A stretch of DNA of 64,000 nucleotides from Pseudarthrobacter sp. AL07 (GTDB taxonomy: Bacteria; Actinomycetota; Actinomycetes; Actinomycetales; Micrococcaceae), in NCBI RefSeq assembly GCF_029960665.1, contig NZ_JASBRB010000010.1, positions 43,091 to 107,090 of the forward strand. The letters run 5' to 3'. Made by a program: the position numbers and the translations under genes. Below, piece after piece: positions 49,324 to 56,398 of this stretch (positions within the stretch are counted from its first letter, which is position 1; the number at the start of each line of letters is the position of its first letter). Under the pieces are notes generated by a model. That model ran no database searches and was not told where the DNA came from. It saw nothing but the letters and a program-made list of their open reading frames with translations.

Positions 49324-49847
49324 AAACCCGGGTTGATTCTGTCTGGCTCATCGCCCTGGATGACCTCGACGGTGATGCCCTTGCCATCCAGCTGGGTGAG
49401 GTAGCCAACCTTGAACTGGGCCCAGGACAAAGCAGCTTCGTGGGTGACCCGCTCCGCATGGTCCTGGCGGGACTGGAGGAGGATTCGCGGTTCCCGTATG
49501 TCGTGGAGGCTGCGGGCTACGCAGTCGGCGTGCTGACCCTCCAGGCCGGTGCCGCGCGCCTGGCCGGCTGGCCGGACGAGGATTCTGCGTGGCTGCTCCG
49601 CGGTTTCCTGATCGACAGGCGCCACCAGGGGCAGGGCCTCGGACCGCTGGCGGCCACGTCCGCAGTGGACGCCGCCGCGAAACTGACCGCCAGGCGCGGA
49701 ACCCACGAGGCCGGCGTCGTGCTTTCCGTCAACGAAACCAACCCGGCCGGCCTGGCCGCATACCGGACCGCCGGCTTTGTGGACCAGGGGCAGTACCTGG
49801 GCGGCAGTTCCGGACCGCAACGGACCATGTACCGGAGCTTCACATAA
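49242..49847 (+). CDS. GNAT-family acetyltransferase
   Basis: The frame from GTG 49242 gives 201 residues, but the first 26 are a basic overlap with the VOC gene and look like coding noise. The plausible N-terminus KTRVDSVWLIALDD begins at CTG 49320, overlapping the VOC stop as CTGA, with a weak upstream purine-rich site; no ATG, GTG or TTG lies near. The GNAT acetyl-CoA loop is RGFLIDRRHQGQGLGPLAA and the C-terminal FVDQGQYLGG stretch completes the fold. Substrate unknown. Confidence 0.8.
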   Translation: MGGTLDGPCRSTCRRRNSRRIRRTAHLKTRVDSVWLIALDDLDGDALAIQLGEVANLELGPGQSSFVGDPLRMVLAGLEEDSRFPYVVEAAGYAVGVLTLQAGAARLAGWPDEDSAWLLRGFLIDRRHQGQGLGPLAATSAVDAAAKLTARRGTHEAGVVLSVNETNPAGLAAYRTAGFVDQGQYLGGSSGPQRTMYRSFT

Positions 49848-49969
49848 TAGTCTTCGGCGGTTTGCATTGCCTCCGGCTCAACATTGACGGATCATGTGGA
49901 TTGGCGGTGTTCTTCAAACCTTGTTGGGGGGAAGGCTTGAAAAGTCTTCGTCTCGGGGAGCACATGTCA

Positions 49970-50011
49970 GGGGGCTGGCTCCTGGTCTCAGCACGTCTGG
50001 AGGCAGCCCCC
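49970..50011 (+). terminator. Hairpin after the GNAT gene
   Basis: GGGGGCTGGCTCC at 49970-49982 faces GGAGGCAGCCCCC at 49999-50011 with a 16-base loop. No T-run follows directly. Region 49848-50108 otherwise contains no supported gene. Confidence 0.5.
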
Positions 50012-50024
50012 ACCTAAAGAGCCA

Positions 50025-50078
50025 AAAAAGTCCGCCCGGGCTGCAGCACTGATGCTGGCAGCCCGGGCGGACTTTTTG
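50025..50078. terminator. Bidirectional terminator, originally downstream of glnA1
   Basis: A perfect 15-bp stem, GTCCGCCCGGGCTGC at 50031-50045 and its complement at 50059-50073, is flanked by A6 on the left (50025-50030) and T5 on the right (50074-50078), so it works in both directions. It lies 31 bases outside the left attachment repeat. Removing the element would place it just downstream of the glnA1 stop codon, so it is probably the native glnA1 terminator. Confidence 0.85.
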
Positions 50079-50108
50079 GCGGACTGAACGGGTTCAGCCG
50101 CCCATCGT

Positions 50109-50135
50109 GCTAGACGCCGTAGTAGAGCTCGAACT
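50109..50135. repeat. Left attachment-site repeat
   Basis: 27 bases identical to 60379-60405. It is an orphan copy of the glnA1 3' end (codons for FELYYGV and the stop, minus strand). The bases outside the repeat differ immediately on both sides (50108 T against 60378 A; 50136 A against 60406 C). Confidence 0.92.
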
Positions 50136-50156
50136 AAACAACGGTGGTTGGCTGAT

Positions 50157-50170
50157 GCTGGACGCCGTAG
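50157..50170. repeat. Partial second copy of the attachment core
   Basis: GCTGGACGCCGTAG matches the first 14 bases of the core (50109-50122) at 13 positions, just 21 bases inside the element. It may be an accessory site or a relic of an earlier insertion. Confidence 0.4.
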
Positions 50171-50228
50171 GAATCCGCTAGATTCCGGGGTTTTCATGGT
50201 TGGTTCTGATGGTCTGAAATTGCCCGTT

Positions 50229-50261
50229 TGCGGACCTCTTGCGGACTTTCTGCGGACTGAT
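50229..50261. promoter_or_regulatory. Arm-type integrase sites, left arm
   Basis: Three copies of an 11-bp unit beginning TGCGGAC(C/T) at 50229, 50240 and 50251, in direct orientation. The same unit occurs in the right arm at 60335 and 60346. Paired short repeats on both sides of the core are how tyrosine integrases of the lambda/L5 type contact attP arms through their N-terminal domain. Confidence 0.7.
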
Positions 50262-50308
50262 GGCGTGATGGTCACGGTCACCGCATCGGCACCACCTATG
50301 ATCAGGAC

Positions 50309-50683
50309 ATGAAACGAATATTGGGGGTAGCCGCTGCTGCGGCGGCGTGCTTGTTAGCGGTGTCGGCCTGTGCTCCGGCGGCTGCGGAGAAAGACGCCAC
50401 TTATCGAGACTTGGACGGCTTGATTAGCGCTGTGCAGGCGACTGGATTGAAGTGTGAGGGTCAGCTTCAAAAGTTCCCTGACGGCTCTAGCGAGTACCGC
50501 ACATGTGGCATGCACGGCCTGGCTGCTATCTGCGCAACAACCGCCGAGCGAGATCGTCAGGTCAAGATGAATGCGGGATCAAAGGATTCGGTCATGGTCG
50601 TTGGTTCGAACTGGATTGTCAGGGCACCTCTCGGTGACGCCAAAGTTGTCAACGACATGATGGGCGGAACCCTCCGCGAGTGA
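50309..50683 (+). CDS. Element-encoded small lipoprotein
   Basis: 124 residues. The signal peptide ends in lipobox AVSAC with Cys at residue 21. Three further cysteines (at about 49, 66 and 74) may form a disulphide outside the cell. The mature domain of about 100 residues is not recognised. It is the only gene here read rightward against the late operon and lies just inside the left end, the usual position of a lysogenically expressed cargo gene. Surface roles such as blocking other phages are possible but unproven. Ribosome site weak. Confidence 0.75.
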   Translation: MKRILGVAAAAAACLLAVSACAPAAAEKDATYRDLDGLISAVQATGLKCEGQLQKFPDGSSEYRTCGMHGLAAICATTAERDRQVKMNAGSKDSVMVVGSNWIVRAPLGDAKVVNDMMGGTLRE

Positions 50684-50721
50684 TCTGATTTAGCACGCCT
50701 GCGCTACTTCACTTAACGAGG

Positions 50722-50759
50722 GAAGGCCCCGGCCGGTCGTGAGACTAGCCGGGGCCTTC
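50722..50759. terminator. Terminator between convergent lipoprotein and tape measure genes
   Basis: Perfect 12-bp stem GAAGGCCCCGGC at 50722-50733 with its complement at 50748-50759, followed by TTCTTGG. Placed 38 bases after the lipoprotein stop. Confidence 0.75.
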
Positions 50760-50796
50760 TTGGCCTATTCGCTATTGGGGGATGCGAATAGGCCAA
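50760..50796. terminator. Second perfect hairpin after the tape measure gene
   Basis: TTGGCCTATTCGC at 50760-50772 and its complement at 50784-50796 form a 13-bp stem with an 11-base loop, directly downstream of the tape measure stop (50813). Likely terminates the leftward late operon. Confidence 0.65.
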
Positions 50797-50812
50797 TCGC
50801 CACACTACACGT

Positions 50813-53746
50813 CTAGCGGCGTCCGCCTGCCACGGTGGCAACATTGTTGAGTTTCGCGTCTGTGACACTGCCCGCGACAACCTCAATGCGGGCGTCGATC
50901 TGTTCGTTGCCGATGAACACCCGCACGTCGGGCGCTGAGACGTTTGTTGTCCCTGCACCGCCCATAACCGCGGCCGGTGCCGATGCCCCGTACATGGGAC
51001 GCACGCCGCCATCCAGCGCAGCCCTTCGCATCTGGTACATGGCCGATTGTCCGCCGACAGCATCGACTTCCTGCGCGGTCCATACGTGCTCACCGCGAGC
51101 CAGCCGGTAGGTGTCCTTATCGACACCCTTTGGCCCCGAACCGTCGATCGCTCCACCACCAGCACGCCCCGGAGTCAGCGCCGTCATGGACGGGTCGTCA
51201 GCGTAGCCGCCGCCAGCAACTTGCTTGTTGATGTGGTTGATGACGACGTCCACGGACTTGCCCTGGATACCGTCGATGGCACGCTTGATCTCCTGCGCCT
51301 TCGCCATCGTGTCCGCGAAGTTCTGGATCGCCGTGTTGATTGGCACATCCTTGGGGATGCCCATGACCTTGCGGGCCATGGTGTCCGCTTCGCCGCCCGT
51401 GATGCCGAACTTTTCGGCTGCCTTGATCAGGGAGTTGTAGGTGCCCTCAAGTTGAGCCTGGACTTCCGGTTGGGTTGCCCCCGCCCTTGCCATCGCCTCA
51501 GCCGACCGGAGACCAGCCCCGGCAATGCCGTCGAACGCCGCCTCGTTAGCGCGGCCCTTTTCGGTGCTGATGTCCAGGGTGGTGCCGTTCGTCTTGATCG
51601 CCTCATCAAGGGCATCAAGTGAGGCTTCGAAAGCTCTTGCGGCGTCCTTCGCTGAGAGGGTAATGAGCCCCGAAGCGATCATTGAAGCGACGAGCCTGTC
51701 AAGGTGGAGGATCGCCCCATCAGCGGCGATACCTAGGTCATCCAAAGCCTTCTGCTGCGCCTCGGTCGCCTTGGCCGCGATCTCTGCCATCTTCGCCTGA
51801 CCCTCGGTGGAGTTCATGGCGTCCTTCATTTTCTGCGGAACCTGACCAACAGCCAGGTTCAAAAGATCCTGCTCAGTGATCGGCACCTTCAAGTCATTTG
51901 CCATGCCCTTGAGCGCGTCCCGGTATCCCGGCAGGTAATCGAGGGCATCCTTCGCGCCCTTGCCGTTCTTCTCAAACTCGGTCGTGAGCTGCTTGAAACC
52001 TTTAGCCGCAAGGTCGGCGCCGCCCGTCTTGACGAGGTTACCCATCGCGTCCCCAAGGCCCCTGAGACGGTTTTCCAACTGCCCAATCTCACCCTTCGGC
52101 AGACCGATAAAGTCAGTGAACCCCTGGAAGAACTTGTTCCCGGAATCGTCAAAGGTTTGATTGGTCAGGCGCTTCACCGCGTCCGAAAGATTGTCTACCT
52201 TGCTTACGTCGATGCCGTTGACCTTATCGAACTTCCCAAAGATCGAATCTAGGCCGGCGCCGTCCCCCTTGCCCACCTTCAGCAGGGCCTGCCCATAGTC
52301 ATCCAAGGACTTGCCGCCCTTCTCCGTGAGCGTGGCGGCGGCGATCTGTAACGCAACAACACCGGCCGCGGCAACGCCCGCAGCCTTCCCGATAGACCCC
52401 AAGGCGCCGGCAGTCTTCGGGGATGCATCCCTCAGCGACTGGACAGCACTCACCGTGTCACTGATCTTGGGAATGACCGTCAGCAGCGCCCCGCCTAGCA
52501 ACAGCCCTGCACCAGTCACGCCGGCAACGGCCATACCCGCGCCCTTCACCGGCTCGGGCAAGCTGTTGAACGCGCCTATCGTGTCCGTGAGGCCTTGAAC
52601 CACCGGCCTGAGGAACCCATCAGACGCCGCGCCCATCTCAATAAGCCCGGTTTCGAATGATGCCTGCAATTTCTTAAAGTCGCCATTGAGTGAATCCATC
52701 TTGCCCGCGGCCTGCGTGGCGGCGAACCCCTGATCATTCACGTCAGAAATCAACTTGCGGATCCCGGTCGAACCTTCCTTCATAAGGACGGCGGCGGAAC
52801 GCATAGCATCCGTACCAAAGATCGTAGACAGTGCGGCGCTACGCTGCGCATCTGACAGCGGCCCGAGCTTGTCATGCAGCTGCCCCGCGAGGTCAGCAAC
52901 ACCCTTGAAGTTACCCTTCGCGTCATACGCGCTAATGTTGTACTCGTCCAGCGCCTTCTGCGCAGCCTTCGACGGTGACGCAAGCGCTAGGAACATGGTC
53001 TTCATGGACGTGCCAGCGTCGGAACCCAAAAGGCCAGCGTTAGCGAATGCCGCAAGCGTACCGACCGTGTCATCAATCGTGAGCCCGAACTGGGATGCGA
53101 TCAGGCCACCCTGCTTCAGCCCGTCGCCAAGCTCAGAGACGCCACCGAGCGCCTTGTCAGCACCCGCGGCCAGAAGGTCAGCGACGTGCGGCACGTCCTT
53201 GCCCTTGAGGTTGAACTGGGTCAGTGCGATAGTTGCAATCTCAGTAGCCTTGCCCACGTCAATCTGACCGGCCGCAGCAAGAGCCAGAGCGCCAGGCAAT
53301 GCCCCGCCCATCATCTCCTTCACCGAGACTCCAGCCTTCACCAACTCAATCTCAGCGTCAGCCACGTCATTAGCTGACAGACCAAACGCCGTACCCATCG
53401 ACAATGCCGAGTTGGTGAGTATGTCCATCTCAGCCGCAGACGCATGGGAAAGAGACTGGACCTGAGCCATGCGCCCCGAAAATTCACTGTACGCAGCCAC
53501 CGCAAAGCCGATGCCAGCCAGGACAGCGCCGCCCATAATCGCGGCGTCCCTGCCCACCGACTCCATGTGTCCGCGGTTGGCATCGACAAAGCCTCTTGTC
53601 TGCTTCGACGCCTTTTCAGCATCCGTCCCGTACTTCGAGAAACCCTCCCCCGCCTTGCCAAGATCCTGCTCAGCCTTCGAGAGCCCCTTGGATAGCTCGG
53701 TTGTATCCGCCCGGACCTTTACGTCAATTACATGTTCATTAGCCAC
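50813..53746 (-). CDS. Phage tail tape measure protein
   Basis: 977 residues from GTG 53746, which has an AAAGGAGG site and overlaps the upstream stop by 8 bases. The N-terminal TP901-type region (MSxTELSKGLSKAEQD, SEFSGRMAQVQSLSHAS, ALSMGTAFGLSANDVADAEI) is followed by hydrophobic segments near residues 75-95 and 400-430 and 445-460, long helices, and a C-terminal stretch AGGGAIDGSGPKGVDKDTYR then LARGEHVWTAQEV typical of such proteins. It sets tail length and may aid DNA injection. No other tail gene is nearby. By the usual 1.5 angstrom per residue rule it would suit a tail near 145 nm. Confidence 0.93.
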   Translation of the reverse strand: MANEHVIDVKVRADTTELSKGLSKAEQDLGKAGEGFSKYGTDAEKASKQTRGFVDANRGHMESVGRDAAIMGGAVLAGIGFAVAAYSEFSGRMAQVQSLSHASAAEMDILTNSALSMGTAFGLSANDVADAEIELVKAGVSVKEMMGGALPGALALAAAGQIDVGKATEIATIALTQFNLKGKDVPHVADLLAAGADKALGGVSELGDGLKQGGLIASQFGLTIDDTVGTLAAFANAGLLGSDAGTSMKTMFLALASPSKAAQKALDEYNISAYDAKGNFKGVADLAGQLHDKLGPLSDAQRSAALSTIFGTDAMRSAAVLMKEGSTGIRKLISDVNDQGFAATQAAGKMDSLNGDFKKLQASFETGLIEMGAASDGFLRPVVQGLTDTIGAFNSLPEPVKGAGMAVAGVTGAGLLLGGALLTVIPKISDTVSAVQSLRDASPKTAGALGSIGKAAGVAAAGVVALQIAAATLTEKGGKSLDDYGQALLKVGKGDGAGLDSIFGKFDKVNGIDVSKVDNLSDAVKRLTNQTFDDSGNKFFQGFTDFIGLPKGEIGQLENRLRGLGDAMGNLVKTGGADLAAKGFKQLTTEFEKNGKGAKDALDYLPGYRDALKGMANDLKVPITEQDLLNLAVGQVPQKMKDAMNSTEGQAKMAEIAAKATEAQQKALDDLGIAADGAILHLDRLVASMIASGLITLSAKDAARAFEASLDALDEAIKTNGTTLDISTEKGRANEAAFDGIAGAGLRSAEAMARAGATQPEVQAQLEGTYNSLIKAAEKFGITGGEADTMARKVMGIPKDVPINTAIQNFADTMAKAQEIKRAIDGIQGKSVDVVINHINKQVAGGGYADDPSMTALTPGRAGGGAIDGSGPKGVDKDTYRLARGEHVWTAQEVDAVGGQSAMYQMRRAALDGGVRPMYGASAPAAVMGGAGTTNVSAPDVRVFIGNEQIDARIEVVAGSVTDAKLNNVATVAGGRR

Positions 53747-54032
53747 GTGAATCCTCCTTTGACTGTTGCGCCCGGCTCGCTGCCAGGACTTCCTCGAACC
53801 GCTCGTCGTGGTCCGCGTATCGTGTTTTGATGCCACGGCGAGCGAACCAGTCAGCAAACTTGGTTCGCCGCGCCGCTTCCGCCGTCTGCTGCCTCTCAGC
53901 GGCGGCGGGATCCATTCCTAAACGGCCGTTCTTCGGAACGGTGAAGGAATCGAAGAGGTTGTTCGATGGCAGCAACTCCGCCGGCAGGACGTCAGCGGAC
54001 GGTGGGCGGGGCACCGCGCGCCGCTTAGCCAC
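53739..54032 (-). CDS. Unknown 97-residue protein between terS and tape measure
   Basis: 97 residues from GTG 54032, which overlaps the terS stop by 8 bases with the sequence GTGGCTAA; its own stop is overlapped by the tape measure start with the same 8 bases. Basic N-terminus (MAKRRAVPRPP), a central helix-rich part (DPAAAERQQTAEAARRTKFA) and a DWFARRGIKTRYADHDERFE motif. No slippery sequence suggests a tail-chaperone frameshift. It might be a chaperone for the tape measure protein or act with TerS. Confidence 0.75.
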   Translation of the reverse strand: MAKRRAVPRPPSADVLPAELLPSNNLFDSFTVPKNGRLGMDPAAAERQQTAEAARRTKFADWFARRGIKTRYADHDERFEEVLAASRAQQSKEDSRG

Positions 54033-54414
54033 CGGATGCCCGCCTGCCCTTTGCCGAATCCCAGCGAGCCCGTGCGGCCTTACTGGCATCCTCAGAAATG
54101 GAACGCTCCGCCGCCGTCTGATGCTCGTCATCCTCCGATGGCAACGCCAGCGCCTTGACCATCCGCTCAAAAGCAGCCCGCGCCTGGCGCACCTCTAGAA
54201 GTGCCGGATTCACCACCAACTGACCTGTACTGCCCTTCACCATCGGGCCGTGCTCATTAGCCGCCGCCTTGAGCGCGTCGATCTCGTCCAGCGTCCGGCA
54301 CGCCTCCTTCAATACCTCAAGTTCGGCCGAATCAAGCTCGAAACCCTCGGTAATCAGCACCCAAAACGCCCTACCACGGGCATTTAGCCCGCTCGGTGCC
54401 CTAACTTTTGCCAT
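54025..54414 (-). CDS. P27-type phage terminase small subunit
   Basis: 129 residues from ATG 54414 with an AGGGAG site. SGLNARGRAFWVLITEGFEL, LEVLKEACRTLDEIDALKAA, MVKGSTGQLVVNPALLEV and ARARW at the C-terminus are the usual P27/TerS order in actinobacteriophages. TerS chooses the packaging DNA and hands it to the large subunit. Satellites commonly carry only their own terS and use the helper's large subunit, which is the situation here. Confidence 0.85.
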   Translation of the reverse strand: MAKVRAPSGLNARGRAFWVLITEGFELDSAELEVLKEACRTLDEIDALKAAANEHGPMVKGSTGQLVVNPALLEVRQARAAFERMVKALALPSEDDEHQTAAERSISEDASKAARARWDSAKGRRASGG

Positions 54415-54567
54415 CAAAACTCCCTAGAAATCAACGAAACCAAGCCCGAAAGGGCGAAAAATGGGCGATGCTGCGTGCGTCTGAGAAGAGCACCCTACCC
54501 GGCGCGTCAAAAGCAGGGGTGCACCCTGGGGTCCCCGGTGGTGCCTGTTGGCCTTGCCTGTGGGGGT

Positions 54568-54605
54568 GGCGCCGCCTGCCGGTTCCGTGGTTGGCAGGCG
54601 GCGCC
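54568..54605. other. 13-bp perfect inverted repeat upstream of terS
   Basis: GGCGCCGCCTGCC at 54568-54580 and its complement at 54593-54605, 12-base loop, in the 230-base gap between the upstream unknown gene and terS. No T-run on either side. Candidates are a terminator, an operator, or a packaging (pac/cos) recognition structure placed beside terS. The rest of the gap shows no supported gene. Confidence 0.55.
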
Positions 54606-54648
54606 GTGGCACGCTTCACGGGTCATGGTGGAGTCGCGCCGGTTCATG

Positions 54649-54906
54649 TCAGGACTCGCTGTCCTGTGGTGTGACCACCGGAGTTTCATCAACATCGGTG
54701 GTGAGCTTGGCGTTCTCTGCGTGGATGGATGCCATCAGCACCTGTTCGGGGGTGGTGACAAGGTGGATGACGGTGTGCTGTTCGGGTGCGTTGACCGGTT
54801 GGCCGTTGCCGTCGATCTGCGGCATCCCTGCATTGATTCGGGCGATGGTTGCCATGATGTCGCCGGGGGTGTGGCGGATGGTCTGCTGCGGGCTACTTGT
54901 CGTCAT
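54649..54906 (-). CDS. Hypothetical small element protein
   Basis: 85 residues, Thr/Gln-rich start (MTTSSPQQTIRHTPGDI), then INAGMPQIDGNGQPVNAPEQ and a helix. The ATG at 54906 overlaps the stop of the upstream gene by 14 bases. Not recognised. Confidence 0.7.
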   Translation of the reverse strand: MTTSSPQQTIRHTPGDIMATIARINAGMPQIDGNGQPVNAPEQHTVIHLVTTPEQVLMASIHAENAKLTTDVDETPVVTPQDSES

Positions 54907-55540
54907 CGTTGAACAGCTCCTGCTTGAGGTTGGTTACGAGGTCGTTGATATCCACGCGGATGAGGTGGGGGCGGTCGCCGTTGCGGGATGCGGTGACCAG
55001 TTCAGTGAGAACGAATCCGGGGATGGGCTGGTACTGGTTGCGGTGATACCAGCCGCGGATCATGTCGAACTCGTTGTATTCGGCGTAGGCCTTCTGGAAG
55101 GCGTCAAGGGCGTCACGTGTGACCTTGGCGAGTTTGCGGGCCTGTCCTGCTGCTGACGGGTCTGCGTCGGCTTCATCCCTGAGGGTCCAGAACTCGGCGT
55201 AGGCCTGGGTGATGGCGGCGTTGATCCCGTCGAGTTCATGCTGTGCGGTGGCGATGTCCTGGGCGAGCTGGCGTTGAGCGTCCTGAACAACCACGCCTTT
55301 CTTGCCCGCCCGAACCTGCTTACCGTGTTCAGCGAGATCTGCGGCTTTAGCGGCAGCGGCGTGCTCGTCGCTGGTGAACTCGTTGACCTTGTTGACGGCG
55401 TCGCGCTGGCGTCCGGAGAGGCCCCGGATTTCGGTGATGACCTTGGCGAGTGCCGGGGGCAGGAGTTCGAGGGGCGGCACGTCGTGGATGGCGGCGTAAG
55501 TGACGTCAGAGGGTGCGGAGTTGGGGCGTGTGCGTGTCAT
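54893..55540 (-). CDS. Hypothetical coiled-coil element protein
   Basis: 215 residues from ATG 55540, which overlaps the upstream 39-codon gene by 4 bases (ATGA) and has an AAAGAAG site. The middle (about residues 45-150) is a long heptad-like helix rich in Ala, Asp, Glu and Gln; the C-terminus is VDINDLVTNLKQELFNDDDK. Possibly a scaffold-like or DNA-handling protein. No homologue recognised. Confidence 0.75.
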   Translation of the reverse strand: MTRTRPNSAPSDVTYAAIHDVPPLELLPPALAKVITEIRGLSGRQRDAVNKVNEFTSDEHAAAAKAADLAEHGKQVRAGKKGVVVQDAQRQLAQDIATAQHELDGINAAITQAYAEFWTLRDEADADPSAAGQARKLAKVTRDALDAFQKAYAEYNEFDMIRGWYHRNQYQPIPGFVLTELVTASRNGDRPHLIRVDINDLVTNLKQELFNDDDK

Positions 55541-55656
55541 TTGGATTCTTCTTTCTGAGTACGGCGGTCTGAGTCGATGGTGCTGGTCGTGCTGGTGGCG
55601 GCGAGTTCGCGGGCGCGTCTCTTTTTGACGCCAGGATCGTGGGCTTGCTTTGCCAT
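55537..55656 (-). CDS. 39-residue basic protein
   Basis: Starts MAKQAHDPGVKKRRARELAA and ends in a Thr/Ser-rich then charged tail. The ATG at 55656 follows an AAAGGAG site and overlaps the previous gene's TAA by one base (TAATG); the TGA overlaps the next gene's ATG. Tight overlaps on both sides and a good ribosome site argue it is real. Function unknown. Confidence 0.65.
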   Translation of the reverse strand: MAKQAHDPGVKKRRARELAATSTTSTIDSDRRTQKEESK

Positions 55657-55859
55657 TAGTTGGTCTCCTTTGGGGTCTGGGGCTCATAAGCGGCCCTGAG
55701 GGTAGCTAGACGGGACTCCGCGAGCAACGCCCGGTTCATCCATGCGCGCATGTCCTGGTGGGCCTCCTGGGCCTTATCCCGGAACCTGTCGCAGAGTTCG
55801 ATGCACTCGGCCTTGCTGAGCTTCATAACGGCAACAGACGGCGGTGGTGTGGTGGTCAT
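55656..55859 (-). CDS. Hypothetical helical element protein
   Basis: 67 residues from ATG 55859, overlapping the upstream stop by 4 bases (ATGA). Mostly one or two helices: MKLSKAECIELCDRFRDKAQ then MRAWMNRALLAESRLATLRA. No family recognised. Part of a tightly packed leftward operon. Confidence 0.65.
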   Translation of the reverse strand: MTTTPPPSVAVMKLSKAECIELCDRFRDKAQEAHQDMRAWMNRALLAESRLATLRAAYEPQTPKETN

Positions 55860-56266
55860 CGGGCCTGCTCCTGCTGCCACTGCTTTTCTTGGGGGATCCA
55901 GACGTCCAGGACGGTGGCGACGTCGGTGCGCAGGACGGTCGCGGAAGTGTAGGAACTGACGCCGGGAAGTGTCATCCAGTAGTTGCCTTTACGGATGCTG
56001 AGAACCGCGCTCTTGACGAAGGGGTAAACCTGTTCCTGTAGCCAGTCGCGGGCGGACTCTGGGGGGTCTGAGGCGTTCCACCTGTCCAAGACGATGGTGC
56101 AAGCTGATGGCCCGTAGCCGTTGGGGTTCACTCTGACGCTGAGCCAGGGCTGACGGCCGTCTACTGGACCGCCTATGGGGACCGTGTAGTAGCCGCCCGT
56201 GCGCCGTCCGCCGTGCTTGACGATGGCTTCATGAAATGCCGTGCGTAGTTCCTTCGCGGTGGTCAA
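55856..56266 (-). CDS. Hypothetical element protein
   Basis: 136 residues, TTG start at 56266 after a GGGAAG site. Contains GGRRTGGYYTVPIGGPVDGR and WNASDPPESARDWLQEQVYP; the C-terminal helix is Gln/Glu-rich. No family recognised. It follows the iteron-like cluster directly. Confidence 0.7.
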   Translation of the reverse strand: MTTAKELRTAFHEAIVKHGGRRTGGYYTVPIGGPVDGRQPWLSVRVNPNGYGPSACTIVLDRWNASDPPESARDWLQEQVYPFVKSAVLSIRKGNYWMTLPGVSSYTSATVLRTDVATVLDVWIPQEKQWQQEQAR

Positions 56267-56283
56267 GATGCTTCCCTTTCGCT

Positions 56284-56398
56284 GAGTGTGTCCGACTGTG
56301 TCCCGACTGTGTCCCGGACACGGTGAGTGTGTGTGTCCCCGTTCGTTTCTTTAGAACGGGACACACTCACACTGCTTTTAGACTGGTGAGTGTGTCCC
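56284..56398. repeat. Iteron-like repeat cluster, candidate replication origin
   Basis: In 115 bases the heptamer TGTGTCC(C) occurs five times in direct orientation (starting 56287, 56297, 56308, 56332, 56391) and twice inverted (56316-56321 as GGACAC; 56358-56365 as GGGACACA). The first three are 10-11 bp apart. A larger interrupted hairpin pairs GTGAGTGTGT...CCCCGTTC near 56324-56344 with GAACGGGACACACTCAC at 56354-56370. The cluster begins at the end of the ATPase gene, as in plasmid and satellite origins. Confidence 0.6.

Noticed and set aside
50076..50090. Extra copy of the arm unit (GCGGACT) just outside the left repeat
   Set aside because: It forms part of the terminator's right side and neighbouring chromosomal sequence, and is not repeated at 11-bp spacing, so it is probably chance.
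53739..54417. Tail-assembly chaperone pair with programmed frameshift before the tape measure gene
   Set aside because: The usual arrangement has two chaperone frames joined at a slippery sequence. Here the first protein has P27 terminase features and no convincing slippery heptamer was seen.
56284..56398. CRISPR array
   Set aside because: The repeats are only 7-8 bases, irregularly spaced and partly inverted, with no unique spacers; they look like iterons.
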